Positions 16,194 through 24,445 of a stretch of 64,000 bases of DNA are shown here, one piece after another. The notes beneath the pieces were generated by a model. The model was not told the DNA's origin, did no database searches, and was given only the letters and a program-made list of their open reading frames with translations. Numbering within the stretch: position 1 is the stretch's first letter; every line of letters begins with the position of its first letter. The position numbers and the translations under genes were made by a program. This DNA comes from an uncultured bacterium (GTDB lineage Bacteria; Bacteroidota; Rhodothermia; Rhodothermales; Rubricoccaceae). The DNA lies in assembly GCA_947493945.1 (NCBI GenBank), contig CANLSR010000002.1:489762-553761 (forward strand), written 5' to 3'.

Positions 16194-19100
16194 TCAGGCC
16201 GTCGCCCCGACGGCGTCCGCGTCGGCGGTGTCTGGGTCGAGAGTACCTGCGTTGAGGGAGAGCGGGTAGGCCGGCACGTCGCCCTCGATCCCCTTCAGCC
16301 GCAGGGCCACCGGCGCGTCGAACGCGAGGTCGTCGCCGGCGAGGGCGAACACGTCGAACGAGGCGAGGACGCCGCCGACCGGCGCCGCGCCTTCGAGCCG
16401 GGCGGCCAGGTTCACGCCCCGCCCGATCGCCGTGAACTCGACGAGGTCGTCCGAGCCGAACGTCCCCACCGTCACCTCGGCCTGGTGGACGCCCACGCGG
16501 AGGCCCACGTCCTGGCGCAGTCCGCCGGCCCGCCACCCCGCCCCAAGCCGGCGGATCGCTGCCTGCATCGCCGCCGCCATCGCCAGCGCCTGGCGGGCCT
16601 GGCGCTCGGGGTCCATGTCGTCGGCGGCCCCGAACAAGACCATGATCCCGTCGCCCATGATCTTGTCGAGCGTCCCGCCCCAGGCGTCGATGAGCCCGAC
16701 CATCTCGTTGAGGTACTCGTTCAGGAGCGCCGTGACGCGCTCGGGCGGGGTGGTCTCGGCCAGCCGCGTGAACCCGGCGAGGTCGGTGAACACGACCGTC
16801 ACGCGGCGGCGCTCGGCGGCGACGGCGACGTCGGCCTCCTGGTTTAGAATCCGGTCCACGACCTTCCGAGGGAAAAACTTCCGGAGCCTCGAGCCGCGGA
16901 CGAGTTGCTCGAGCTGCTCGCGGACTTTCTCCTGGAGCGTCTCGTTAAAGTCCGAGAGCTCGGCGTTGAGCCGCTCGGTCTCCGCCTTCTCGTCGGCGAG
17001 CTCCGCCGTCCGCTCGGCCACCGTCGCCTCGAGCTGGCGCTGGCGCTGGCGGAGCTGGGCCGTCCGCGCCCGGTAGCCGGCCCAGGCGAGGCCGAGCAAC
17101 GAGGCCCCCATCAACCCGGCGAACCACCCCGTCTGCCAGAAGAACGGGCGGACGGTGAACGCGACGGCCGCCCCGCCCTCGCTCCAGACGCCGTCGTTGT
17201 TGGCGGCCTCGACGCGGAACGTGTAGTCGCCCGGGGGGAGGTCGGTGTAGAACGCCTGCCGCCGCTCGCCGGCCTCGGTCCAGCCCTCGTCCCGGCCGTC
17301 GAGCCGGAAGCGGTGGCGGACGGCGTCGGGCGCGAAGAAGCTGAGCCCGGCGTAGTCGAACGCGACGTCGCCGGCGCCCGGCCCGACGCGGGGGGGGGCG
17401 GCCCCGAGCGGGACCGGCCGGCCGTTGACGGCCAGGCGCTGGACGGCGGCGTCGGGCGGGCGCGGGTTCGTGCGGACGCGGGCGGGGTGGACCGTCACGA
17501 CGCCGCCGTTGGTCGGGAACCACAGCGACCCGTCGGGCGCGCGCGCCGCCGACGGCTGGGCGCCCCAGTTGCCCTCGGCGTCGCGGAGGCCGTCGGCCCG
17601 GCCGTAGAGGCGGACCGCCAGCCGGTCGGCCCGCCCCGCCTCGACGGCGCCGAGCGAGGCGAGCGGGACGCGGGCCACGCCGCGGTTCGTGTTCAGCCAG
17701 AGCGCGCCGTCGCCCCCGTCGAGCACGGCGAGCACGTTGTTGCTCGGGAGCCCCTCGGGGACCCCGAACGCCCGGACCGCGTGCGCCCCACGGGAGGAGC
17801 GGATCCGGAGGAGCCCCCGCCCCTGCGTCCCCACCCAGACCGTCCCGCCGGGCCGGGCGAGCAGCGCGAGCACGTCGGCGTCGCCGACCCGCTCGAACGG
17901 GCCGCCCGGCGGGCCGGTCCAGAGTCCGGCCCGAAACGTGCCGATCCACAGCGCGCCGTCGGGCGTCTCGGCGAGGGCTGAGACCGGCGCGTCAGGAGCG
18001 CCGGGGACGGCCACGAACCGGGCGCCGTCCCACCGGGCCAGCCCGCCGTCGGTCCCGACCCAGAGCCGCCCCGCCCGGTCTTCGTAGAGCGCGAGCACGT
18101 ACGCGTCGGGGAGGCCGTCGGCCTCGTTGTAGCATGCGAGCGGTCGGGCCGGGCGGTGGTGGCACAGGCCGGCCCCGTCGGGCGCGACCCACACCGAGCC
18201 GTCGCGGGAGGCCAGGACGGCCGCGACCACCTCGTTGGGCAGCCCGTCCGCCGTGCCGATCTGGCCGGTCACGCGTCCGCCACGGACCGCCGAGACACCG
18301 CCCTTCGTACCGACCCAGACGGTCCCGTCCGCGGCGGCAGACGTCGTGAGTACGCCGTCGTCGGCGAGCCCTTCGCCCCCCCCAAACGGCGTGAACTTGG
18401 CGTCGCGGATTCGGACGAGCCCCGCCCCGCCCGTCCCGACCCACAGGCTCCCCTCTCGGTCGCGGAGGAGCGCGCGGACGACGGAAAGGTCGGCTCCGGC
18501 GGCCTGGCTCAGCGGATCGGCCGCCCCCCCCTGGAGCCGTACGAGACCGGCCCCGTACGTCCCCACCCAGAGCGCGCCGCCGTCGGCGTAGAGAACCGTC
18601 GCCTCGGTCCCTTCGAGGGACGCCGCCCGTGCGGGAGCGGAGACGGACCCGCCGGCGAGCCGGCCGAGGCCGCGGAGGGTCCCGATCCAGAGGGCGCCGC
18701 GCGCGTCCTCGACGAGCGCCGTGACGGGCTCGGCGGCGGCTCCACCCCGCCCCACGAGCGACCCGACCGCGTCGCCCTTCCGGCGGGCGAGCCCGGCCCT
18801 CGTCCCGATCCAGAGCGTCCCGTCCCGGCCGACGAGGAGCTTCCGGACGTGGGGGTCGGGGAGCCCGGCCACCGAGCACGCGAAGCGCGGCCGGGCCGCG
18901 GCGGGGTCCAGCCGGCACAGCCCGTCGCGCGTCCCGGCCCACACCGCCCCGTCGGCGGTGAGGGCGAGCGCGGAGACCGTCGGGCTCGGGAGCCCGGCGT
19001 CGACGCCGAACCTCTGGACGCGGAGGTCGCGGTCGACGTGGGCGAGACCGCCGTTCCCCGTCCCCACCCAGATGCCGCCCCGCGCGTCGGCCGCGAGCGA

Positions 19101-19406
19101 CTGGACGTCGCCGTCGGAGAGCCCGCCCCGGCCGACGGGGACGGCCGTGAACCGGCGGCCGTCGAACCGGGCGAGCCCCTCCTGCGTGCCCACCCAGAGG
19201 TGCCCATCGGCGCTCTGAGCGAGGGCCTCGACGGTGCTCTGCGGCAGTCCCTCGTCCGTGGACCACGCCATGACGTCGTACTGGGACGGCAGCTTGGACG
19301 GGTCGAGGATCGAGGTCGGTTTGGGGCGCCCGCTCGGGACCTGGGCGTCGGCGGCGTGTGGGGCAGCCCACGTGACGAGGACCAGGAGGGGGAGCAGGGT
19401 CCGCAT
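16194..19406 (-). CDS. Periplasmic two-component-type propeller sensor fused to a class III cyclase
   Basis: The 1070-residue protein starts MRTLLPLLVLVTWAAPHAAD, a signal peptide. About 14 reg_prop repeats follow, each with a G-x-(L/V/I)-W-(V/I)-G-T core (GHLWVGTQEGL, GTLWIGTRAGL, GALWIGTFRAG, GTVWVGTQGRG), forming two seven-blade propellers. Then come a Y_Y_Y domain (YTDLPPGDYTFRVEAANNDG), one TM helix (TGWFAGLMGASLLGLAWAGY), a coiled coil and a cyclase domain (VVFTDLAGFTRLAETTPPE, DKIMGDGIMVLFGAAD, EFTAIGRGVNLAARLE). Both metal-binding Asp residues are present; the usual DYTAIGD site reads EFTAIGR. The sensor half normally feeds histidine kinases, so here an extracellular, perhaps glycan, signal would control cyclic nucleotide production. 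Confidence 0.88.
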   Translation of the reverse strand: MRTLLPLLVLVTWAAPHAADAQVPSGRPKPTSILDPSKLPSQYDVMAWSTDEGLPQSTVEALAQSADGHLWVGTQEGLARFDGRRFTAVPVGRGGLSDGDVQSLAADARGGIWVGTGNGGLAHVDRDLRVQRFGVDAGLPSPTVSALALTADGAVWAGTRDGLCRLDPAAARPRFACSVAGLPDPHVRKLLVGRDGTLWIGTRAGLARRKGDAVGSLVGRGGAAAEPVTALVEDARGALWIGTLRGLGRLAGGSVSAPARAASLEGTEATVLYADGGALWVGTYGAGLVRLQGGAADPLSQAAGADLSVVRALLRDREGSLWVGTGGAGLVRIRDAKFTPFGGGEGLADDGVLTTSAAADGTVWVGTKGGVSAVRGGRVTGQIGTADGLPNEVVAAVLASRDGSVWVAPDGAGLCHHRPARPLACYNEADGLPDAYVLALYEDRAGRLWVGTDGGLARWDGARFVAVPGAPDAPVSALAETPDGALWIGTFRAGLWTGPPGGPFERVGDADVLALLARPGGTVWVGTQGRGLLRIRSSRGAHAVRAFGVPEGLPSNNVLAVLDGGDGALWLNTNRGVARVPLASLGAVEAGRADRLAVRLYGRADGLRDAEGNWGAQPSAARAPDGSLWFPTNGGVVTVHPARVRTNPRPPDAAVQRLAVNGRPVPLGAAPPRVGPGAGDVAFDYAGLSFFAPDAVRHRFRLDGRDEGWTEAGERRQAFYTDLPPGDYTFRVEAANNDGVWSEGGAAVAFTVRPFFWQTGWFAGLMGASLLGLAWAGYRARTAQLRQRQRQLEATVAERTAELADEKAETERLNAELSDFNETLQEKVREQLEQLVRGSRLRKFFPRKVVDRILNQEADVAVAAERRRVTVVFTDLAGFTRLAETTPPERVTALLNEYLNEMVGLIDAWGGTLDKIMGDGIMVLFGAADDMDPERQARQALAMAAAMQAAIRRLGAGWRAGGLRQDVGLRVGVHQAEVTVGTFGSDDLVEFTAIGRGVNLAARLEGAAPVGGVLASFDVFALAGDDLAFDAPVALRLKGIEGDVPAYPLSLNAGTLDPDTADADAVGATA

Positions 19407-19440
19407 AGGGGGCGTGTCGTGGCGGCCGTCTGCAGAGCAA

Positions 19441-19467
19441 GGACGGGGCCCTCGCGCGGGCCCGTCC
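19441..19467 (-). promoter_or_regulatory. Hairpin in the leader of the propeller-cyclase gene
   Basis: GGACGGGGCCC and GGGCCCGTCC form an almost perfect stem around a short loop, 35 bp upstream of the leftward start codon. It may be an attenuator-like leader structure or the terminator of nothing obvious. Confidence 0.25.
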
Positions 19468-19724
19468 GAACCCCCCGCTCTCCCCCGCCCCGTGCCCCGG
19501 ACGGGAGGAGAGCGGCCGTCTGCGCGTGTCGTTCCGCCACGGCCCGTTCCTCTTTTACTGACCGCGGCGCCAGCGGCCCGTCTCGATCTGAGTCCTGGTC
19601 TGGTACACCTCGCGGCCGTGTGAGGCTCGCTCCCCGGAAGCAGTGAGTGAAGGGGCGGAACCATCCTGTGCCGAGACGACGGGCACCCCGGCAGGTCTGT
19701 TGATGCGTGAGGGGAGGACACCCA

Positions 19725-19737
19725 CCCCCCCCCCCCC
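19725..19737. repeat. 13-base C homopolymer just upstream of the S8 peptidase gene
   Basis: Thirteen C residues end nine bases before the ATG at 19747, overlapping the ribosome-binding region. Length change here would alter promoter or ribosome-site spacing. Confidence 0.75.
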
Positions 19738-19746
19738 AACCTCCCC

Positions 19747-21066
19747 ATGACCCTCCGTACCCTCACCCTCACCGCTGCCGGGCTCGTCGGCCTCGCCGGA
19801 TGCGACGCCGTCGTCGACACGCCGCCGGACGCGCCGCCAGCGGCCACGGCCAAGCTCCGCCACTGGGACCTCGCGGCCCCTCAGGGCCAGGCGAACGCCC
19901 GTGTCGCGGGCGGTGGCGACGTCGACTTCGTCGTCACGTTCCAGAGCAACGTCTCTGACCCCGAGGCCGCCGGCGCCTTCTGCGAGCAGGGGATCCGCCG
20001 CCGCTCGTACGTCCGAGAGTCGTTCTCCGGCTTCGCTGGGACCGTCTCCGCCGACAGCCTCGACGGCCTTCTCGACTGCCTCGTCGCCGACCCGAACGTG
20101 AAGTTCGTCGAGCCCGACCTCCCCATCCCGACGCCCGACGAGGGCGTCCGGTTCGTCCCGCTCAGCAAGGACTGGGACGGCGAGCCCGACGAGGACTACA
20201 AGGTCAAGGCGCCGAAGGACCAACTCCTCCCCTGGAACATCGAGACGATCAAGGGCAAGGACTCGTCGGCCAAGTCGGGCGACAAGAAGGGGACCGTCGA
20301 CGTCGACGTGTTCGTGATCGACACAGACATCGACCACCCCGAGGTCAACGTCGTCGAGCACCGGAGCTTCCTCCCCGCCGGCGCCCGCGCGGCCTCGACG
20401 ACGCACGGGAACCACGTGGCCCTGACGATCGCGGCGTTCGACGACGAGGTCGGCCTCGTTGGCGTGGCGCCGGGCGCCCGCGTCCACGCGCTCTCGGTCT
20501 TCGATGCGTACGGCGGCGCCCCGATGTCGCGGCTCATCGAGGCCGTCGACCACGTGGCGGCGTGGAGAAAGGCGAACCCGTCGAAGCCGGCCGTCCTCAA
20601 CATGAGCGTCGGGGCGTATATCGGCTCGACGGCCCAGAACGCGCTCGACGACGCGGTGACGGCTCTGATCGACCTCGGCGTCCCCGTCGTCGTCTCGGCC
20701 GGGAACCACGCCGTCAACGCCTCGCTCGTGTCGCCGGCCCACGTCCCGGACGCGATCACCGTCGGCTCCTACGACGGTGACGAGGAGTTCTCTCGCCGGT
20801 TCTCGAACTTCGGGTCGGTCCTCGACCTGCTCGCGCCGGGCGACTACGTGGTCTCGGGCGCCGCGGGCGGCCAGTACGCCATGATGAGCGGGACGTCGAT
20901 GGCGGCCCCTCACGTGACCGGCGCCGTCGCGCTCTACCTCGCCCGGAACCCCCGGGCCGACGCCCGCCGCGCCGCCGCGGAGGTGATTCGGGCCGGCAAG
21001 GACGGAGAGATCGAGGGGATGCCCAAGGGGACGACCTCCAGGACCGTCGTCCTCGACAAGCTCTAG
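19747..21066 (+). CDS. Subtilisin-like (S8) serine protease lipoprotein
   Basis: The 439-residue protein begins with a signal peptide ending in lipobox GLAGC. An I9-like propeptide follows (VDFVVTFQSNV, YVRESFSGFAGTVSADSLDG, VKFVEPD), then the peptidase S8 domain. The catalytic triad is Asp in VFVIDTDIDHPEV, His in STTHGNHVALTIAA and Ser in MMSGTSMAAPHVTGA; the oxyanion Asn lies in VVVSAGNHAVNAS. The usual HGTHVA reads HGNHVA. It would act at the cell surface after propeptide removal. There is no T9SS tail, and the C-terminus ends soon after the catalytic domain. A C13 tract precedes the start. Confidence 0.9.
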   Translation: MTLRTLTLTAAGLVGLAGCDAVVDTPPDAPPAATAKLRHWDLAAPQGQANARVAGGGDVDFVVTFQSNVSDPEAAGAFCEQGIRRRSYVRESFSGFAGTVSADSLDGLLDCLVADPNVKFVEPDLPIPTPDEGVRFVPLSKDWDGEPDEDYKVKAPKDQLLPWNIETIKGKDSSAKSGDKKGTVDVDVFVIDTDIDHPEVNVVEHRSFLPAGARAASTTHGNHVALTIAAFDDEVGLVGVAPGARVHALSVFDAYGGAPMSRLIEAVDHVAAWRKANPSKPAVLNMSVGAYIGSTAQNALDDAVTALIDLGVPVVVSAGNHAVNASLVSPAHVPDAITVGSYDGDEEFSRRFSNFGSVLDLLAPGDYVVSGAAGGQYAMMSGTSMAAPHVTGAVALYLARNPRADARRAAAEVIRAGKDGEIEGMPKGTTSRTVVLDKL

Positions 21067-21387
21067 ACGGCCCCCTCCGGTCGACGACGGCGGCCGACCT
21101 GGTCACCCTGTCCAGGCCGGCCGGTACCCACGCCGAGCGCCGGACCGGCTGGTTCCTCCCCTTACCCAGGCCGACGCTCGTCCACTGGAGACCGGACGCA
21201 GCGCGAGACGGAGCCAGTGGGCGCTGGGGGGGAGGACCGGGATCGACTCGCTGAGCCCCCGGTCGTCTCCGGTCTCACGAGGCGCTCAACGTCACAGGCG
21301 CCGCCGCCACAGGCTGCTCCCAGCGGCATCGCCGCCGGCTTCAGCTGCCATCGCCCCCTACCGATGCGTCCAATTAGCTCCTACTCG

Positions 21388-22812
21388 ATGACCGAACCTG
21401 CCCCTGAGGGGCTCCACCCGGCCGCGGCGGCGGCCGTGCTCGACCCCGACCGGTTGGGCGCGCTCGCCGCTACCGGCCTCCCCGGCACCGGCCCCGAGGA
21501 CGAGTTCGACCGGCTCACGTCGCTCACCGCACGCTCCACCGGGGCCCCGATCTCGCTCGTCACCCTCGTCGGCTCCGACCGCTCGTTCTTCAAGAGCGTG
21601 CACGGGCTCCCCGAGACCGACCGGACCGTCTCGCTCGCCCGCTCGATGTGCCAGCACGTCGTCGCGTCCGGCGAGCCGCTCGTCGTGGGCGACACGCGCG
21701 GCCACCCGCTCCTGGGCGACAACGGGGCCGTGATTGAGCTCGGGGCCCGGGCCTACCTCGGCGTCCCGCTCCGCTCGCCGGCCGGCCACGTGCTCGGCGC
21801 GGTCTGCGCCGTCGACGTCGAGCCTCGGGAGTGGTCGCCCGACGACGTGGCGACGCTCGTGGCCACGGCGGCCGCGGCCCAGGGCGAGATCGCCCTCCGG
21901 GCCGAGCGGGGGGCCCACCAGGCGGCCGACGAGGCCCGCGTGAAGGCCGAGCGGATGGGGCGGCACCAGGCGTCGTTCCTGGCCAACATGAGCCACGAGA
22001 TCCGGACGCCGCTCACGGCCATCCTGGGCTTCGCTGAGGTCCTCGCCGACGAGGTCCCCGACGACCTCCGCGAGTTTGCCGTCTCGGTCCGGTCAGGTGG
22101 CGAGCGGCTGCTGGGGACGATCAACGCGGTGCTCGACCTGGCTCAGATCGAGGCGGGCCGGATGGACCCGTCCCCTCGCCCGACGGACGTCGGTGCCCTG
22201 CTCGCGGCCGCCGTCCGCGACGTCCACCCCCTGGCCTCAGCCAAGGGCGTCCTCGTCGCGGTCGGTGTGCCGCCCGGGATGCCGGCGCTGACCCTCGACT
22301 CCGGACTGCTCGACCGGGTGGTCTCTAACCTGGTCGGCAACGCGGTCAAGTTCACCGAGGGGCGTCCCACAGGGGACGGGCGCGTCGAGGTCCGCGTCCG
22401 CTACGACGGGACGCGCCTCCGCGTCGAGGTCTCCGACACGGGGATCGGGATCTCGCCTGACGACCTCCGGCACCTGTTCGAGGAGTTCTGGCAGGTCTCC
22501 GACGGCCACGCCCGGACCCACGAGGGCAACGGGCTCGGGCTGGCCCTCGTCCGACGGGTGACGGCGCTGATGGGAGGCGAGGTCACGGCGGAGAGCGAGC
22601 TCGGGGTGGGATCGCGGTTCACCGTGTCGGTGCCAGCTCTCGCCGCCCCAGCGAACGGGGGGACTGCTCAGCTGCGGGGCGCGTTGCTGACCCGGCCGCC
22701 TACCGTGCCGGCGGGCCGGGTCCTAGCCGACACCACGGCGGTCGCCGCCCGCGCCCTCAACCTCAGCGCGTTCGGGACGGCTAGATCACTGGGCCTGGGG
22801 TCCGACAAGTAA
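21388..22812 (+). CDS. GAF-domain sensor histidine kinase
   Basis: The 474-residue cytosolic kinase starts at MTEPAPEGL. It has a GAF domain (FDRLTSLTARSTGAPISLVT, DRSFFKSVHGLPETDRTVSL, CQHVVASGEPLVVGDTRGHP, AYLGVPLRSPAGHVLGAVCA), of the type that follows oxidant or free-Cys chemistry in many bacteria. HisKA has its phospho-His in FLANMSHEIRTPLTAILGF. HATPase has NLVGNAVKFTEG, VSDTGIGISPDDL and GNGLGLALVRR. About 55 residues after the ATPase are without a recognised domain and end GLGSDK. A further in-frame ATG at 21364 is possible. No response regulator is next to it. Confidence 0.88.
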   Translation: MTEPAPEGLHPAAAAAVLDPDRLGALAATGLPGTGPEDEFDRLTSLTARSTGAPISLVTLVGSDRSFFKSVHGLPETDRTVSLARSMCQHVVASGEPLVVGDTRGHPLLGDNGAVIELGARAYLGVPLRSPAGHVLGAVCAVDVEPREWSPDDVATLVATAAAAQGEIALRAERGAHQAADEARVKAERMGRHQASFLANMSHEIRTPLTAILGFAEVLADEVPDDLREFAVSVRSGGERLLGTINAVLDLAQIEAGRMDPSPRPTDVGALLAAAVRDVHPLASAKGVLVAVGVPPGMPALTLDSGLLDRVVSNLVGNAVKFTEGRPTGDGRVEVRVRYDGTRLRVEVSDTGIGISPDDLRHLFEEFWQVSDGHARTHEGNGLGLALVRRVTALMGGEVTAESELGVGSRFTVSVPALAAPANGGTAQLRGALLTRPPTVPAGRVLADTTAVAARALNLSAFGTARSLGLGSDK

Positions 22813-23442
22813 ACGCGCAGGATCGTCCGGTAGCCGACCTCGAACGCCTCCCCTGGGCTCTAGAGCGGTTGCAAGAGCGAGGACCCCGCTGACCAATGAC
22901 CCTCGGACACGCTGTGTCGAGGAGGCCAAAAACCGCACGTGACGTCCCCCTGTGCCGCCTAACGGGTCGATTGGCTTCGCCAACCGGACAATCCTGCTCC
23001 ACTACTTGTCAGAGGCCGGCCTCCAGTGAGGGGCGCTGTCAGGAGTCCAGCGGGACGCTCCCCTCCCGTGTGGTGACTGTGGTAGGGGTCAACCGCCCCA
23101 CTGCAGGGCTTCCACGAGGCTCTACCCGGTGCCCGTTGAGGTTGCGAATCCGACGGAAGCCGGACCCGGTGCGTTCACCCGCCTCGCGAGGGCCCCTGAG
23201 TCGTGGGGCCGACTCCATCACCGTGTCCGTCGTGGCGAAGCGCTACCGAGGGGGCGTAGCCCAGCTGACTTGGCAGTAACTGAGGCCGACGAGATCTCCG
23301 GCCTCAACCTCTAAACCCGTGGCCACGGACAGATCGTCCATTCCAGGCGCTCAGCGGGGGTGAGCCCGGGCCGCAGGCGTGATAAGGAGACTTGGATATC
23401 GTCGCTGGGAGGCGCCTGCCTAGCCTAGCCAAGACCTCAGCG
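22813..23442. other. Gene-free stretch
   Basis: No convincing gene. It includes TACTTGTCAGAGGCC (23003-23017), the exact copy of 10399-10413, in an otherwise different context. Short frames here have no recognisable motif. Confidence 0.4.
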
Positions 23443-23769
23443 TCACAGGTACTCGACCTGACCGGCCATGTCCTCGGCGTCGAGGACGCCCGCGATGAGG
23501 ACCAGGCCGCGCACGACGTCGCCGATGGACGTCCCCTGCCGGGCGTAGACGACGCCCGCGTGGTCGTGGGACGCCGCGAGTCGGAGGAAGTCGTCGTCCT
23601 GGGTGAACAGGACGAGCCCCTGGTCTCTCGCAAACGCGATGTGGGACTCGTCGCTGGCGCCCAGCAGGCCGACCTCCAGGATGCGGACGACCTGGATGCC
23701 CCGGCGACGGAGCCCACCCACGACGGCCTTCGGGACGTGCTCGTCGACGTAGAACCGGATGGCGCTCAC
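23443..23769 (-). CDS. DUF5615-family PIN-like toxin candidate
   Basis: The 108-residue protein starts at a GTG (VSAIRFYVDEHVPKAVVGGL). It has the DUF5615 pattern: an N-terminal FYVDEHVPKAV, the central LGASDESHIAFARDQGLVLF, TQDDDFLRLAASHDHAGVVY and a helix IGDVVRGLVLIAGVL. The acidic residues in VDEH, SDES and TQDDDF match the PIN-like nuclease site. Families of this kind form toxin-antitoxin pairs with DUF433 proteins, exactly the neighbour found 35 bp upstream. Predicted role is RNase toxin; biochemical evidence for the family is limited. Confidence 0.8.
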   Translation of the reverse strand: MSAIRFYVDEHVPKAVVGGLRRRGIQVVRILEVGLLGASDESHIAFARDQGLVLFTQDDDFLRLAASHDHAGVVYARQGTSIGDVVRGLVLIAGVLDAEDMAGQVEYL

Positions 23770-23804
23770 GGTCGGAATAGCTGCTCCCCGGACCGGGACA
23801 CGTT

Positions 23805-24116
23805 CTACTGGGACGCCTGGTCTCCCAGCTTCTGCTTCAGGGGCGACGACGCCTCCGCCCGTGCCCGCTCGGCGTACGCCTCCCCCTCGGCCGTCCGGCG
23901 GTCGACCTCGTCTTTGTGGTCGTAGTAGTAGGCGAGCGCGGCGTGGACGTCGCCGAGCGACAGGTCGTACTCGGTCGCGATCTCGTCGACCGTCTTCCCC
24001 TCCCGTTCGTGCCAGAAGGCCACGTTCTGGACCGTGATCCGGTGGCCGGCGATGCGGGGCTTGCCGCCGCAGACGCCGGGCGTGATCTCGATGTGCTGGT
24101 CCAGGACGGCGGGCAT
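23805..24116 (-). CDS. DUF433-family antitoxin
   Basis: The 103-residue protein has the DUF433 signature IEITPGVCGGKPRIAGHRIT, followed by VQNVAFWHEREGKTVDEIAT and EYDLSLGDVHAALAYYYDH. This is a short winged or HTH-like domain known as VapB45-type antitoxin. The charged C-terminal tail would bind the DUF5615 partner downstream. The two genes are on the same strand with 35 bp between them. Confidence 0.85.
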   Translation of the reverse strand: MPAVLDQHIEITPGVCGGKPRIAGHRITVQNVAFWHEREGKTVDEIATEYDLSLGDVHAALAYYYDHKDEVDRRTAEGEAYAERARAEASSPLKQKLGDQASQ

Positions 24117-24445
24117 GGGTGCGGAGGAAAGGGGCTAGAGTATAGGCAACGACGTTCGTGTGACGTTTGGCGCGGAGCCATCGCTCTGAACCACTTCGCA
24201 GCCCAGGCGGCATAGGCGCATGAGGCGGCCGAATACGACCAGCGGGGGGAGCCGTCCGGCGCGCGTCTCGCCGCGCCTTACGATGGGCGGCTGAGAGCTC
24301 CTGTTCTGTACGGGCCATCCCTCCGCCTAGCGCGCGGTCTTTCCCCGCCAGGTCCGGGGTGGGTATCCTTGTCGCTCTCTTCTCCTTTCGCTTTTTCCCG
24401 TCTCCTAGTGCCTCTACCCGGGGCTCCTAAGGAGACGGCCGCCGT
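24117..24445. other. Intergenic region between divergent DUF433 and hsdM remnant
   Basis: No gene recognised. A pyrimidine-rich, AT-richer stretch around 24370-24412 (CTCTTCTCCTTTCGCTTTTT) probably held the hsdM promoter. CTAAGGAGA about 10 bp before the ATG at 24446 looks like its ribosome-binding site. Confidence 0.4.

Noticed and set aside
23252..23300. tRNA-like start GGGGGCGTAGCCCAGCTGAC
   Set aside because: No complementary acceptor end, anticodon arm or T-loop follows at the proper distance.
23129..23314. 61-codon + frame with VEVANPTEAGPGAFTRL
   Set aside because: It lacks a ribosome-binding site and a family match; it is not better than other short frames of the gene-free region.
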